Position numbers and translations under genes: made by a program. This document shows positions 37,374-48,088 of a stretch of DNA of 64,000 nt, piece by piece. This stretch comes from Pirellulaceae bacterium (GTDB taxonomy: Bacteria; Planctomycetota; Planctomycetia; Pirellulales; Pirellulaceae). The stretch covers positions 1-64,000 of the forward strand of contig JAGFJK010000075.1 of the NCBI GenBank assembly GCA_024102795.1, written 5' to 3'. Numbering within the stretch: position 1 is the first letter of the stretch; every line of letters starts with the position of its first letter. Below the pieces are notes generated by a model. The model was not told the origin of the DNA. It was given only the letters and a program-made list of their open reading frames with translations, and did not search any database.

Positions 37374-38777
37374 ATGCAGCTTCGCACGACCATTGTAGCG
37401 GCAGTTGCGGCCTGTGCGCTCCTTCCGCTACCAGTGCGAGCGGCGCCTGCCCAGCAGCCCAACATGCTTGTGGTATTTATCGACGACCTGGGCTGGGGCG
37501 ACTTTTCCTGTTTCGGGAATCCAGATATTGCCACTCCGCACATCGACCGGCTGGCGCGCGAAGGGCTTCGTTTCGAGCAGTTTTACGTCAATTCGCCGAT
37601 CTGCTCGCCGTCGCGCGTGGCGATCTCCACGGGACAATACCCGCAGCGCTGGCGGATCACTTCGTACTTGAATAACCGGCAGAGCAATCTGGATCGGGGC
37701 ATGGCTCAGTGGCTCGACCCGCAGGCTCCCATGCTGGCCCGTTCGTTGCAACAGGCGGGTTACGCCACGGGACATTTTGGCAAGTGGCACCTGGGCGGGC
37801 AGCGCGACGTGGGCGACGCTCCGCTGATCACCGAGTACGGTTTCGACGCTTCGCTGACGAACTTCGAAGGGCTCGGTCCGCGCGTGCTGCCGCTGTGCGA
37901 CTCCCACGACGGGCAGCCTCCCCGCCGCCACGCCTTGGGGTCGGACCGCCTGGGCCGCGGCGCCATCACCTGGCAGGATCGATCGCAGGTAACGGCCGCG
38001 TTCGTGGCCGCGGCCCGCAAGTTCATCGAGCAGGCCGTTGCCGGCGGGCGGCCGTTTTACGTCAACCTCTGGCCCGACGACGTGCACGGGCCGTGGCATC
38101 CGCCGCGCGAGCGGCGAGGAGACGGCTCGCGGCGAGCGTTGTATCTGGGCGTGCTGCAAACGATGGACGAACAACTGGGCGAGCTGTTCGACTATATCCG
38201 TTCCGACCAGCGTCTGCGGGAGAACACGCTGATCCTGATCTGTTCCGACAACGGGCCGGAACCTGGAGCGGGCCAGGCCGGTCCGTTTCGAGGCCACAAG
38301 ACGATGCTGTACGAAGGCGGCATCCGCTCGCCGCTGGTCGTCTGGGCGCCTGGCATGATCGCGGCCGACAAGCGGGGCGGCGTCAATACGCAGTCGGTTC
38401 TGGCGGCGATCGACCTGGTCCCCAGCCTGCTGGAGTTGGCTGGCGCGCGTTTGCCAGACAATATCACGCTGGACGGCGTTCCGCTGCCCGACGTGCTGTT
38501 GGGCCGATCCACCGCCTCGCGCGGCCAGCCGCTGTTTTTCCGCCGGCCGCCAGACCGCGACCGATTCTATGGCGATGACGATTTGCCCGACCTGGCCGTG
38601 CGCGACGGCCGCTGGAAACTGCTTTGCGAATACGACGGCGCGGACATCCAGTTCTATGATCTGGTTGCTGACCGGGGAGAAACGACCAACCTGGCCAGCC
38701 AGCATCCCGATCGGGTCGGCCAATTGCGCGCCGCGCTGCTGAATTGGCATCAGTCGCTGCCCCCCGACGGTAAATAG
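37374..38777 (+). CDS. Secreted type I sulfatase
   Basis: 467 residues with the signal peptide MQLRTTIVAAVAACALLPLPVRA from the ATG at 37374; a GTG 18 bases upstream is a less likely start. The metal-site motif is MLVVFIDDLGWGD and the formylglycine motif is CSPSR in NSPICSPSRVAISTG. GHFGKWHLGG, the ICSDNGPEPG segment and a C-terminal DLVADRGETTNLA complete the family pattern. Substrate candidates are sulfated glycans. It is not closely similar to the sulfatase at 19.4 kb (different length and a CSPSR rather than CAPTR site), so the two probably have different targets. Confidence 0.93.
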   Translation: MQLRTTIVAAVAACALLPLPVRAAPAQQPNMLVVFIDDLGWGDFSCFGNPDIATPHIDRLAREGLRFEQFYVNSPICSPSRVAISTGQYPQRWRITSYLNNRQSNLDRGMAQWLDPQAPMLARSLQQAGYATGHFGKWHLGGQRDVGDAPLITEYGFDASLTNFEGLGPRVLPLCDSHDGQPPRRHALGSDRLGRGAITWQDRSQVTAAFVAAARKFIEQAVAGGRPFYVNLWPDDVHGPWHPPRERRGDGSRRALYLGVLQTMDEQLGELFDYIRSDQRLRENTLILICSDNGPEPGAGQAGPFRGHKTMLYEGGIRSPLVVWAPGMIAADKRGGVNTQSVLAAIDLVPSLLELAGARLPDNITLDGVPLPDVLLGRSTASRGQPLFFRRPPDRDRFYGDDDLPDLAVRDGRWKLLCEYDGADIQFYDLVADRGETTNLASQHPDRVGQLRAALLNWHQSLPPDGK

Positions 38778-38819
38778 TCGCCTTTCTGAGTTACGAAACG
38801 CCACGAACGGTTACCCACG

Positions 38820-39575
38820 ATGTCAGACAGCGAACCAGCGCAGCGTTCCGCCACGCCCGACTTCGAGTTCCTGGACCGCACGTCGCGGCGAGTCGGGTTC
38901 CTGTACGAGGATCCCTGGCGGGTGCTGCGGATTCAAAGCGATCTGATTCAAAGCGTCGAGACGATGGCTCGCGCGCTGGAAGGCGTCGAACGGGTGATCG
39001 CCGTGTTCGGCAGCGCTCGGCGGCCGGCGACGGACGAATACTACGCGCTGGCCCGCGAGACCTGCCGGTTGCTGGGGAAGCGCGGCTTCGCGGTGCTGAC
39101 CGGGGGCGGGCCGGGCATCATGGAAGCGGCCAACCGCGGCGCGCAGGACGGCGGCGGCCTGTCGATCGGGCTGAACATTCACCTTGCTCCCGCCCAGAAG
39201 CCCAATCCGTATCTCGACCACCATTACCAGTGCATGTACTTCTTCGTCCGCAAGATGATGTTCGCCAAGTACGCCCACGGATTTGTCATCTTTCCCGGCG
39301 GGTACGGGACGCTGGACGAATTGTTCGAAGCGCTGACGCTGATTCAAACCCGCAAGCTGGCCGACTTTCCCGTCATCCTGTTCGGCACCTCCTACTGGCA
39401 GCCTCTGCTGGATTGGATGCGGGACACCCTGTTTGCCCAGGGGAGTATTTCGCTGGAGGATCTCAACCGGATCGTGCTGACGGACGAGCCGGCCGAGGTG
39501 GTCCGCTGGTTGGAGCAGGTTGGCCCCGCAGTCCGCGAACGGAACACGGACGCGACAGGGCAAGGCGAGGAGTGA
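38820..39575 (+). CDS. LOG family protein (lysine-decarboxylase-like / nucleotide 5'-monophosphate phosphoribohydrolase)
   Basis: 251 residues. The two LOG signatures are present: VLTGGGPGIMEAANRGA and FPGGYGTLDELFEAL (PGGxGTxxE). A Rossmann-like core begins VIAVFGSARRPATDEYY. LOG proteins cleave the base from nucleoside monophosphates; plant members activate cytokinins, while bacterial roles are usually nucleotide housekeeping. Some annotations still say lysine decarboxylase, which is not supported by function. It begins 42 bases after the sulfatase stop and is cytosolic. Confidence 0.92.
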   Translation: MSDSEPAQRSATPDFEFLDRTSRRVGFLYEDPWRVLRIQSDLIQSVETMARALEGVERVIAVFGSARRPATDEYYALARETCRLLGKRGFAVLTGGGPGIMEAANRGAQDGGGLSIGLNIHLAPAQKPNPYLDHHYQCMYFFVRKMMFAKYAHGFVIFPGGYGTLDELFEALTLIQTRKLADFPVILFGTSYWQPLLDWMRDTLFAQGSISLEDLNRIVLTDEPAEVVRWLEQVGPAVRERNTDATGQGEE

Positions 39576-39646
39576 CTGGCCGGAGGCCCGTCAGCACCAG
39601 TCGTATTCTTCTCGCCGAGAAACACTGGTGGCTTTAGAATATTGGC

Positions 39647-39850
39647 ATGAAACACACGCTGGCCACGCTGCTGGAACTGGAACTGGCCAGCGGGATGACG
39701 GCGCCGCATCGTCCCCGCGACCTGGATGATGTGATTCAACTGATTCGCGCCAACGGGTTGCCTCGAACCTATGCCGAGCGGCTCGATCCGTACGTGCGGG
39801 CGAAATTTGAGGAGCTGTGGGACGCCGCTCAGTACCGGGATGAGGAGTGA
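39647..39850 (+). CDS. Short protein resembling the C-terminal end of a larger family
   Basis: 67 residues, ATG start. The sequence ELELASGMTAPHRPRDLDDVIQLIRANGLP then RTYAERLDPYVRAKFEELWDAA (shown in two parts) matches what I know as the C-terminal segment of ~200-aa nucleotidyltransferase-like hypothetical proteins (..KLASGM....R.KDLADV.ELI...). The expected N-terminal catalytic part is not present upstream. It is therefore either a truncated remnant or a genuine stand-alone small protein. It is 71 bases from the LOG gene and followed by the MoxR cluster. Confidence 0.45.
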   Translation: MKHTLATLLELELASGMTAPHRPRDLDDVIQLIRANGLPRTYAERLDPYVRAKFEELWDAAQYRDEE

Positions 39851-39978
39851 CTGGCCGGGGCCTTGTCACCATCGAGTTCGTCTGGGACCCATCCCGCGGC
39901 GGCCGGGCGGTGGCACGGCCCGGTGCCGGGTGGTAGTCTGACAACCTGTCCGTTTTCGTAATTTCCTGCCTTGGCTGG

Positions 39979-41022
<1,044 letters not shown>

Positions 41023-41028
41023 TCCGCC

Positions 41029-41952
41029 ATGACCGACCGCCGCGCCGCGCTGGACCTGATCGAACGCTTCGACCCGCACATTTTGACCGCGCTGGGCGGA
41101 TTGGATCTGAAGGCCCGGTACATCGTCGAGGGGTTTCTGCACGGGCTGCACAAGAGCCCGTTCCACGGGATCAGCGTGGAGTTCAGCGAGTACCGCGATT
41201 ATCAGAAGGGCGACGATCTGCGGCACCTCGACTGGCGGCTGTACGCGCGGTGCGACCGGCTGTGCGTGAAGAAGTACACTCAGGAGACCAACGTCCGCAT
41301 CTACCTGGTGCTCGATACCAGCGGATCGATGGATTACCGCGGCGCGTCGGCCTGGGGATCGAAGCTGGAGGTGGCGCGAGTGCTGGCCGCCGCGCTGACC
41401 TCGATGATGCTGGGCCAGAACGATGCCGTCGGGCTGCTGGCGCTGGAGGACGGCGAGTCGGGCGCGGACTTTATCCGCCCCTCGCAGAAGCCCAGCCAGT
41501 TCGGGATCGTGCTGCAACATCTGGAACGGCTGCGGCCCGCGGGCGGCGCCCGGCTGGCCTCGCTGCTGGACCACGCCAACCGCCTGCTGCATCGGCGGAG
41601 CGTGCTGCTGTTTTTCTCGGACCTGCTCGAGCCGGCCGAGAGTATTCGCCGGGCGTTCCAGCAGTTGCGGTTCATGGGCCACGAGTGTCTGATTTTTCAG
41701 GTGCTGGACCGCGACGAGATCGAGTTTCCGTTTGACGCGGCCACGGTCTTCGAGGATCTGGAATCGCCCACTCGCCGCTCGGTCCATCCGGCGTCGGTGC
41801 GCAGGCAGTATCTGGAGCGGTTCGAGCGGTTCATGGACGAGCACCGCCAGATGTTCCGCGGGCTGGAGATGCCGCACTGCGTGCTGCGGACCGACGGCGA
41901 TCCCTGGCTGGCTCTCTCCACCTTTCTGCAACAACGACAACGGATGCCTTGA
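41029..41952 (+). CDS. DUF58 / VWA-like protein
   Basis: 307 residues. DUF58 hallmarks are VEFSEYRDYQKGDDLRHLDW and the following RLYARCDRLCVKKY, then a von Willebrand A-type metal site LVLDTSGSMDY (DxSGS). It lacks a membrane segment, so it is probably a cytosolic partner of the MoxR ATPase, whose stop lies 6 bases upstream. The pair is one of the most conserved gene neighbourhoods in bacteria, with roles in envelope stress or complex assembly in the few cases tested. Confidence 0.92.
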   Translation: MTDRRAALDLIERFDPHILTALGGLDLKARYIVEGFLHGLHKSPFHGISVEFSEYRDYQKGDDLRHLDWRLYARCDRLCVKKYTQETNVRIYLVLDTSGSMDYRGASAWGSKLEVARVLAAALTSMMLGQNDAVGLLALEDGESGADFIRPSQKPSQFGIVLQHLERLRPAGGARLASLLDHANRLLHRRSVLLFFSDLLEPAESIRRAFQQLRFMGHECLIFQVLDRDEIEFPFDAATVFEDLESPTRRSVHPASVRRQYLERFERFMDEHRQMFRGLEMPHCVLRTDGDPWLALSTFLQQRQRMP

Positions 41953-41975
41953 GCCACTCCGGGCGTACCGCGCCG

Positions 41976-44024
41976 ATGATCTCGTTCCTCTATCCGTTGA
42001 TGTGGCTGGCCGTGCCGCTGCTGGGCATTCCGCTCTGGCTGCATCTGCAGCGGCGCAACGACTCGCGCACCGTGCGTTTCTCGGCCATGCAGTTCCTGGA
42101 CGACCAGCCGCTGGCCCGCCAGCGCCCGCTGCTGCCGCGCGACCTGCCGCTGCTGCTGCTCCGACTGCTGCTCGTGCTGCTGATCATCGCCGCTTTCGCC
42201 TGGCCTTACGTGGTGGCCGAGGACGAAGTGCTGATCCAGGAGAGCCGCGTGTATATCCTGGACAATACGCTCAGCAACCAGGCCGCTGACCGTTTCGCGC
42301 AGTCCCGCCAGGCGGTGGCCGACGCGCTGGGCAGCGCCGGGATCGAAACCCAGATCGCCGTGGTGGAGCTGGCTGGCGAGCCGCGGGTGGTGGTTCAGTT
42401 CGGCGACGACCGGGCCACCGCCGCTCGCCGAGTGGCCGATCTGCAGCCCAGTCATGGCCGCGGCTCGTACGCCTCGGCCGTGCGAATGGCGCAATCCTTG
42501 CTCGCTCAGGCGCTTGGCGAGCGCCGCCAGGTCGTGCTGCTGGGCGACAGCCAGCAGAACCAGTGGGCCGATGATGCGGGGCTGGCGGCCTTTCTGGAAG
42601 CGGTGGAAGTCGAGCTGCCCGAACCGCCGGTCGCGGAGCTGGACAACCTGGCCGTCCGCCCGCCCGAAGTCCGCCGGCTGGCAGTGGGCACGCAGTCGGT
42701 CGTGCAATGTTCGCTGCGGCTGTATCGCCAGGGGCGCGCGCGACTGCGGGCGGCCAGCGTGCTGGTTAACGGGCGGGAACTGCTGCGGGAACAGATCGAG
42801 ATGCCCGCCAGGGCCAGCGAGCAGACGCTGCTGGTGGAATTGCCCGACCAGCCCGACGCCTGGCTGCATGGCCAGGTGCGACTCGAAGTGGACGGCGATG
42901 CGTTGGAAGCCGACAACCAGGCCTATTTCTCGCTGCCCCCGGTGCGAGTTGGCAGCGTGGCCTGGCTGGCCGATTCGGTTTACCTGCGCACCGCGTTGGC
43001 GCAACAGGTGATCTCCGGCCGCTGGGACACCCGGCAGCTCGAACCAACCGACCTCGCCGCACATCAGCCGGCCGACGTGCTGGTTGTGGAAAGCGGTTAC
43101 CTGGCCGAGCGGTCGGCGCGGGAGCTGGTCCAGCGGTATCTCGAGGCGGGCCGGGGAGTGGCCTTGCTGGTGGGCGACGCCAGTCCCGCGGCCAGCGGGC
43201 TGTTGAGGGAATACGGCGTCGAGCTGCGGGCCGACGAACCGGCCGAGACCGCGCCGTTTCGTTATGTGTTCCAAGAACACCCGATTTTCCAGCTCTTCGG
43301 CTCGGCCGACACCGGCGCCCTGTCGGACATCCGGCTGCAGCGATTCCGCCGCCTGCAGGTCGGCCAGGGCACGCCGCTGGCCTACGCTATCACCGGCGAT
43401 CCCGTGCTGGTGGATCTGACCGTTGGCCGGGGACGTTTGCTGGTGTTCGCCTTCCGGCTGGACCGCGACGACACCAACTGGCCGTTGCAAGCCAGTTTTC
43501 TGCCGTTCCTGGACGGTTGCCTGAAGCATTTGCAGGCGCCGAGCGAGCCGCCGGCCAGCGACTATCTTCCCGGCGAGGCGTGCGTCTGGGCCGTGCCAGC
43601 CGCCGACCTGCGACCCGGAACCGGCGAAATGCACCTGGAACTGACGCGCCACGGCCAGGCGGCCGGCACCGTGCGCGTGCCGATCCGCGACGGCCAGGCT
43701 CGCTTCGCGCTCCCCGACATGCCCGGCAGTTACGACTTGCGGCTGGCGGGCGACGACCGCCTGCAACTGGTGCTGAATGTGAACCCGCCGGCGGATGAGT
43801 CGCAGTTGACGTTCGCCAGCGGATACGAGACGCTGGAAGGCTGGCGGCGCGAGCCGATGGCGAACAACGACACCTCGGCGGAACCGCTGGGACTGTCCGA
43901 TCTTTCGCGGCAGCAGATCTGGCGGCAGCGGCTGTGGTGGTGGCTGGTGGCAACCGGGCTGCTGGCGCTGCTGGTGGAGACGTTCTGGGTGACGCGCAGG
44001 CTTCGGCAGGGCGCGCCCAGGTAA
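41976..44024 (+). CDS. BatA-type N-terminal domain membrane protein
   Basis: 682 residues. The ATG at 41976 gives the BatA N-terminus MISFLYPLMWLAVPLLGIPL followed by WLHLQRRNDSRTVRFSAMQF (in part). A second membrane helix follows (LLLLRLLLVLLIIAAFAWPY). A long extracytoplasmic region holds a VWA-like fold (VYILDNTLSNQAADR..., where the MIDAS serines are largely lost) and ends in a third helix (WWWLVATGLLALLVETFWV). The open frame from a TTG at 41949 overlaps the DUF58 stop but adds nothing BatA-like. It is translated with DUF58. Element R3 separates it from the rest of the cluster. Confidence 0.85.
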   Translation: MISFLYPLMWLAVPLLGIPLWLHLQRRNDSRTVRFSAMQFLDDQPLARQRPLLPRDLPLLLLRLLLVLLIIAAFAWPYVVAEDEVLIQESRVYILDNTLSNQAADRFAQSRQAVADALGSAGIETQIAVVELAGEPRVVVQFGDDRATAARRVADLQPSHGRGSYASAVRMAQSLLAQALGERRQVVLLGDSQQNQWADDAGLAAFLEAVEVELPEPPVAELDNLAVRPPEVRRLAVGTQSVVQCSLRLYRQGRARLRAASVLVNGRELLREQIEMPARASEQTLLVELPDQPDAWLHGQVRLEVDGDALEADNQAYFSLPPVRVGSVAWLADSVYLRTALAQQVISGRWDTRQLEPTDLAAHQPADVLVVESGYLAERSARELVQRYLEAGRGVALLVGDASPAASGLLREYGVELRADEPAETAPFRYVFQEHPIFQLFGSADTGALSDIRLQRFRRLQVGQGTPLAYAITGDPVLVDLTVGRGRLLVFAFRLDRDDTNWPLQASFLPFLDGCLKHLQAPSEPPASDYLPGEACVWAVPAADLRPGTGEMHLELTRHGQAAGTVRVPIRDGQARFALPDMPGSYDLRLAGDDRLQLVLNVNPPADESQLTFASGYETLEGWRREPMANNDTSAEPLGLSDLSRQQIWRQRLWWWLVATGLLALLVETFWVTRRLRQGAPR

Positions 44025-44157
44025 TGCCCCGATGAAATGAAACCCGAAGCGCAAATTCTGAAGTTACGCGCTTATGTTCCACAACCACAAGTGCATTGGG
44101 TACTCAAGTAAAAACATGCGATTGGGCATTCAGGCGGGCAACAAGGAAACAACTAAA

Positions 44158-44672
44158 ATCCTTTTGGCTCCCTCCCCGAAGAGGTCGTGCAGCTTTCAAG
44201 TTGTTTTGCTGAGGGAGTTTGGCGTTGCAACCGAGGGAAAACATGGATGGTTCCCGTGTCGGCGAGCGCTCCCCCCTGGAAATCCCTTTGGCCCCCTCCC
44301 CGGCTTCCGGGGAGGGCTGGGGAGGGGCTCTTGTGCACCCTGTTTTGGCGCAGTTGGCACCCGATGGAATCACCTAACACCTGACGCACCCATGAATTCA
44401 GATCCTAAATTGATGCTCGACTCGTCCGAAGGCCGCGTCCCGCGAGTGGCCATGCGCGGATTGAGCGAATCGCTTTGATCCATAGTCCCGCAGGCCCCTC
44501 CCCAACCCTCCCCGGAAGCCGGGGAGGGGGCCAGAAGTATTGTGAGGGGGGGACGGCGAAGTCGATCTGACCATTGGTTCGTCATCCCAAGTTCCATAAC
44601 CAAATCAACTTAAAAGCTGCACGACCTCGAAGCGGGGAGGGAGCCGGAGGGATATCAAGGGGGAGCGCTCGC
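44158..44672 (+). repeat. Modular inverted-repeat element R3
   Basis: The left end has a GC block followed by aggtcgtgcagctttcaag, the inverse of cttaaaagctgcacgacct near 44612-44630. Inside are the GC-rich hairpin blocks (about 44295-44330 and 44493-44528) and an asymmetric centre (~44331-44492) in the same orientation as R2 and R4, but more diverged. A further GC block and a partial A-arm sequence (gagccggagggatatcaagg) follow the right end. The element lies between the BatA-like and Gln-rich genes. The remaining bases of 44025-44898 hold short repeats and no gene I can support. Confidence 0.78.
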
Positions 44673-44742
44673 CAAGAAGGATCCCATAAGAAGCGCAACA
44701 TCAAGAAGCGTAAGCGAGTGGCACACCGAGTCCCGAAATCGC

Positions 44743-44759
44743 CTCGCTGACGCTTCGGG
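44743..44759 (-). repeat. Inverted copy of dispersed short repeat cccgaagcgtcagcgag
   Basis: Exact consensus on the minus strand. A degenerate plus-strand partner (gaagcgtaagcgag, 44705-44718) lies 24 bases upstream, so the two can form a stem. Confidence 0.6.
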
Positions 44760-44898
44760 CCACAAGAATGGCGCAACTTCGAGACTTACGATTCGGGTTA
44801 CATGAAAACCGCGTTGACGGGCCGGAGGCCCATCAACACTGACAACGGACAACTGACAACTGCCTACTGACACCTTCCCACCCGGAGCGTCACGTTCC

Positions 44899-47800
44899 AT
44901 GTCGGACCATCATGTGGAAGAGCACCTGAGGCGGGCGGAGCGCGCGTGGCGAGGGCGGCTGCTGGTCCGCCGCGTCTCGATCATTGCCGTGGCGGGACTG
45001 CTGGCCGTGTTGGCGGTTGGCGGCGTGATGTACGGCGGCCTGTTTTCGACGGCTCTGGCGCCGGGCTTGTTGCTGGTGTTCATTGGCACGGCGGCGCTGC
45101 TGTCGGTGTGCGTGGTGCTGGTGGTGACGGTGGATCAGCGGTTGGATAAGCGGCTGCTGGCGTCGGCGCTGGAGCGGTCCAGCGAGCCGCTGCAGGATCG
45201 GCTGCATGCGCTGGTGTATCTGGAATCACGCGAAGACCTGGCGGCCCGGCAGTTGCGGCCGTGGATCGAACGGCAGGCGAGCGACGTGTTGCAGGCGGCG
45301 CCGACCAGCGGCACCTTCCCGCGGCTCGGAGTGCGGCGGCACCTGGCCGCGACGCTGGTCGCGCTGCTGCTGACGGTGGGGTTTTTCGCCTGGTTTCAGC
45401 CTTGGAAGTCCTTGGGCAAACTTGCTCCTCCCGGCGAGGTTGTCCAGGGCGATGAGGACCTGGAGCTGCCGCCGCTGACCGAGACGTCCACGGAGGATTC
45501 GCTGGACGCGCTGAACCAGGAGCCCTGGACGGACGTGCGGATCAGCGAGCCAGGCAAGGATCTGCGCGTGACGCAGCACGAAGTGGTGCCGCTGCGGATC
45601 GAGGCGGCGTCGAATCGGGGGCTGAAGAAGGTCGAGTGGTTGATGTCAATCAACGGCGGCGACCCGCTGATTCGCCCGCTGCCCGCGCCGGAAGATCCGC
45701 GCTACGCGGCCTACGACACGCAGTTGCTGCTGGAGGATCAAGGACTGCAGCCGTGGGATGTGGTGGGGTACTTCGCGCGGGCGACCACGTCGGACGGCGC
45801 GGTGCACGAGTCGCAGTTGTATTTCCTGCAGCTCATCCCCTACGGCGAGCAGCTTGACGAACTGCCGGGCGGCGAGCGGGGGGAGGCGCTGCGCGAGTTC
45901 GCCAACGTGACGGAGCTGGTCGAGCGGCAGCAGGAGGTGATCCGCCAGACGCAGCAACTGGCGGAACCCGGCGCGGGGCAGTCGCCGGCGGGCGGGAAGC
46001 AACCGCCAGCGAGCGGCCAGCAACCGCAAGCCGGTGCGAAGCCGGCGGACAAGGCGACCAGGAGCCGGCTGGAGACGTTGGCCGAGGACGAAGCCCGGCT
46101 CGGCCGCGATATCCAACTGTTCGACGCGGCACTCGGCGGGATGCTGGACGATCAGCAACTGCACGACTTTCAGCAAGCCAGCCGGCAAAGTCTGGAGCGA
46201 CTGGCGGCGGCCGAACGGGAGCTACGCGAGGGCGATGCCGGCGGGGCGCTGCGTGCCGAGCGGCAGGCGCTGGCGTCGCTGGTCGAGCTGCGGCAGCAGT
46301 TGCAGCAGCTTGTCGAACGGCACCCGGAAGCGTTCCAGCCCGATCCGCTGCAACAACTTGCCGAACACGATCTCGGCTCGGCGGATGCGGAGCAAGGCCA
46401 GCCGCTTTCGCTTGATGAGTTGCTCGAACAGGCGCCGCCCGAGCAGCGGGCAGCGCTGCGCGAGCTGTTCGAGAACCATCAGTTGGAACAGCGGCTGCGG
46501 CAGAACGCCGAACAGTACGCCGGAATTCAGCAACAACCCGAAACGGCCACTCAGGAACAGGTCAGCCAGGCCGTCGAGGAAACGCGGGAGATCGCCCGCG
46601 AGCATCCGCGCGAGCTGGACAGCGACCAGCGGCGGCAGTTGGGCGCCAAATGCGACCAGTTGGGACAGGCCTCGGCCGCTCCCCAGCGCCAGGCACTGGC
46701 GGGCGACATGCGACAGCAGTTGGAACAACTGGCCGACCAACTGGCTCAGCAGCGGTCCGAGCGGATCGATCAGATGCAGGCCGAGGAGCAGGCCAACCAG
46801 ATGCAGCGGATGCAGGCCCGACGGGACGAGCTGGGGGCGGCCAGGCAGTTCCTGCAGGATACGCTGGAGCGGCAGCGGAATCTGCAACGCGCGATCCCCG
46901 ATCAGCCGCAGTCGCCACTGCAGGACCAGGCTCGGCAGCAACTCGAGCTGCAGCAGGCGCTGGAAGATTTCGCTCGGCAGAACCCCGATCCGTTCCAGCA
47001 GGCGACCGAACAGCGACAAGCCTGTTCCTCGGCCATGCGGCACGCCACGCAGTCGATGCAGCAGGGCAGCCCCGATTCGAAGCAGCGCACCGAACAGGCC
47101 GCCGACGCCCTGCAGAAGCTGGACAGCGCGCTGGGCCAGCAGCAGCAGCGCAACGAGCTGGCCGATGCGATGCGGATGCAACGCTCGCTGGAACAACAGA
47201 TCGAACGGCTGCAGCGCTTCGAACAGCAACCGCAGTCGGCTTCCGCCAGCCAGTGCCGCAACGCGGGCGGGCAGGCTCAAGCGGCCGCCGGGCAACTGCA
47301 GCAGATGGCGCAAGCGGCCTCCGCCGATTCCCCCTTGGGCTCCCAGTTGAAGCAGCAGATGGAGGGTGGAGCCAAGCAGCGGGTGGACGAGGCCGCCGAA
47401 CAGTTGTCGCGGGCCGAAACGCCCGGTGACAAGGGCCAGGCCGCCCGGCAGTTGCGCGAGCAGTTGCAGCCGCTGGCCGACCTGCTCCAACAGCAGACGG
47501 GTCAGCAGCCCGGACAGCAGTCAGGCCAGCAGCCGGGTATGCAGCCTGGGCAGCAGCCGGGCCAGCAGCCGGGCGACGCACCCCAGCCTGGCAGCTCGTC
47601 CCAGCCTGGTTCCCAGCGCTCGTTGCGCAGCGAGGGCTGGCAGGCGATGGAGCATGGTCTGCGGCAACTCGACAGTCTGGCCCGCCGCCAGCAGCTTGGC
47701 CGCTCGTCGCCCGACTCGCGGCAACCTCTGTCGCGCGAAGCTCTGCGAAGTTTCAGCGAAGCGATCTCGGGATTGTACGGCCATAACGAACGTTCCGAGG

Positions 47801-48039
47801 CGGTGCTGGCGCGGATGCGGGACCAGTTGCAGGAGCAGGCCACGCCGGTGGATCAGGCGACGTTGCAGGAGCTGGTGCAGCAGATGCAGTTGCTGCGGCG
47901 CGAAGCGCCGGCCGAGCAGCCGCAGGTGCCGCGGACCGGGAGCCTGCTCGGCAACGATCCCGATCGCATCGCGCCCGAGTACCGCGACTGGGCCCGCAAG
48001 TATTTCGAACAGCTTTCGCGTCAGCCCGCAGCGCCTTGA
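44899..48039 (+). CDS. Large Gln-rich coiled-coil membrane protein (DUF4175-like)
   Basis: 1046 residues. Two N-terminal helices (VSIIAVAGLLAVLAVGGVMY, APGLLLVFIGTAALLSVCVV) and a third near residue 155 (LAATLVALLLTVGFFAWF) anchor it. From ~340 to ~1000 it is dominated by Gln, Glu, Arg and Ala heptads and low-complexity runs, including GQQPGQQSGQQPGMQPGQQPG-like repeats near 870-895. The layout matches DUF4175-type proteins found in MoxR clusters. The coiled coil is probably periplasmic and may span or organise the complex. The function is unknown. The start is the ATG at 44899, 74 bases from the following VWA gene's partner position at the other end (48089 is 49 bases after this stop). Confidence 0.82.
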   Translation: MSDHHVEEHLRRAERAWRGRLLVRRVSIIAVAGLLAVLAVGGVMYGGLFSTALAPGLLLVFIGTAALLSVCVVLVVTVDQRLDKRLLASALERSSEPLQDRLHALVYLESREDLAARQLRPWIERQASDVLQAAPTSGTFPRLGVRRHLAATLVALLLTVGFFAWFQPWKSLGKLAPPGEVVQGDEDLELPPLTETSTEDSLDALNQEPWTDVRISEPGKDLRVTQHEVVPLRIEAASNRGLKKVEWLMSINGGDPLIRPLPAPEDPRYAAYDTQLLLEDQGLQPWDVVGYFARATTSDGAVHESQLYFLQLIPYGEQLDELPGGERGEALREFANVTELVERQQEVIRQTQQLAEPGAGQSPAGGKQPPASGQQPQAGAKPADKATRSRLETLAEDEARLGRDIQLFDAALGGMLDDQQLHDFQQASRQSLERLAAAERELREGDAGGALRAERQALASLVELRQQLQQLVERHPEAFQPDPLQQLAEHDLGSADAEQGQPLSLDELLEQAPPEQRAALRELFENHQLEQRLRQNAEQYAGIQQQPETATQEQVSQAVEETREIAREHPRELDSDQRRQLGAKCDQLGQASAAPQRQALAGDMRQQLEQLADQLAQQRSERIDQMQAEEQANQMQRMQARRDELGAARQFLQDTLERQRNLQRAIPDQPQSPLQDQARQQLELQQALEDFARQNPDPFQQATEQRQACSSAMRHATQSMQQGSPDSKQRTEQAADALQKLDSALGQQQQRNELADAMRMQRSLEQQIERLQRFEQQPQSASASQCRNAGGQAQAAAGQLQQMAQAASADSPLGSQLKQQMEGGAKQRVDEAAEQLSRAETPGDKGQAARQLREQLQPLADLLQQQTGQQPGQQSGQQPGMQPGQQPGQQPGDAPQPGSSSQPGSQRSLRSEGWQAMEHGLRQLDSLARRQQLGRSSPDSRQPLSREALRSFSEAISGLYGHNERSEAVLARMRDQLQEQATPVDQATLQELVQQMQLLRREAPAEQPQVPRTGSLLGNDPDRIAPEYRDWARKYFEQLSRQPAAP

Positions 48040-48088
48040 GCGCCGGGGACTGCCGGGAACCACTTGTACCGCCAGCCGGGCTGATACG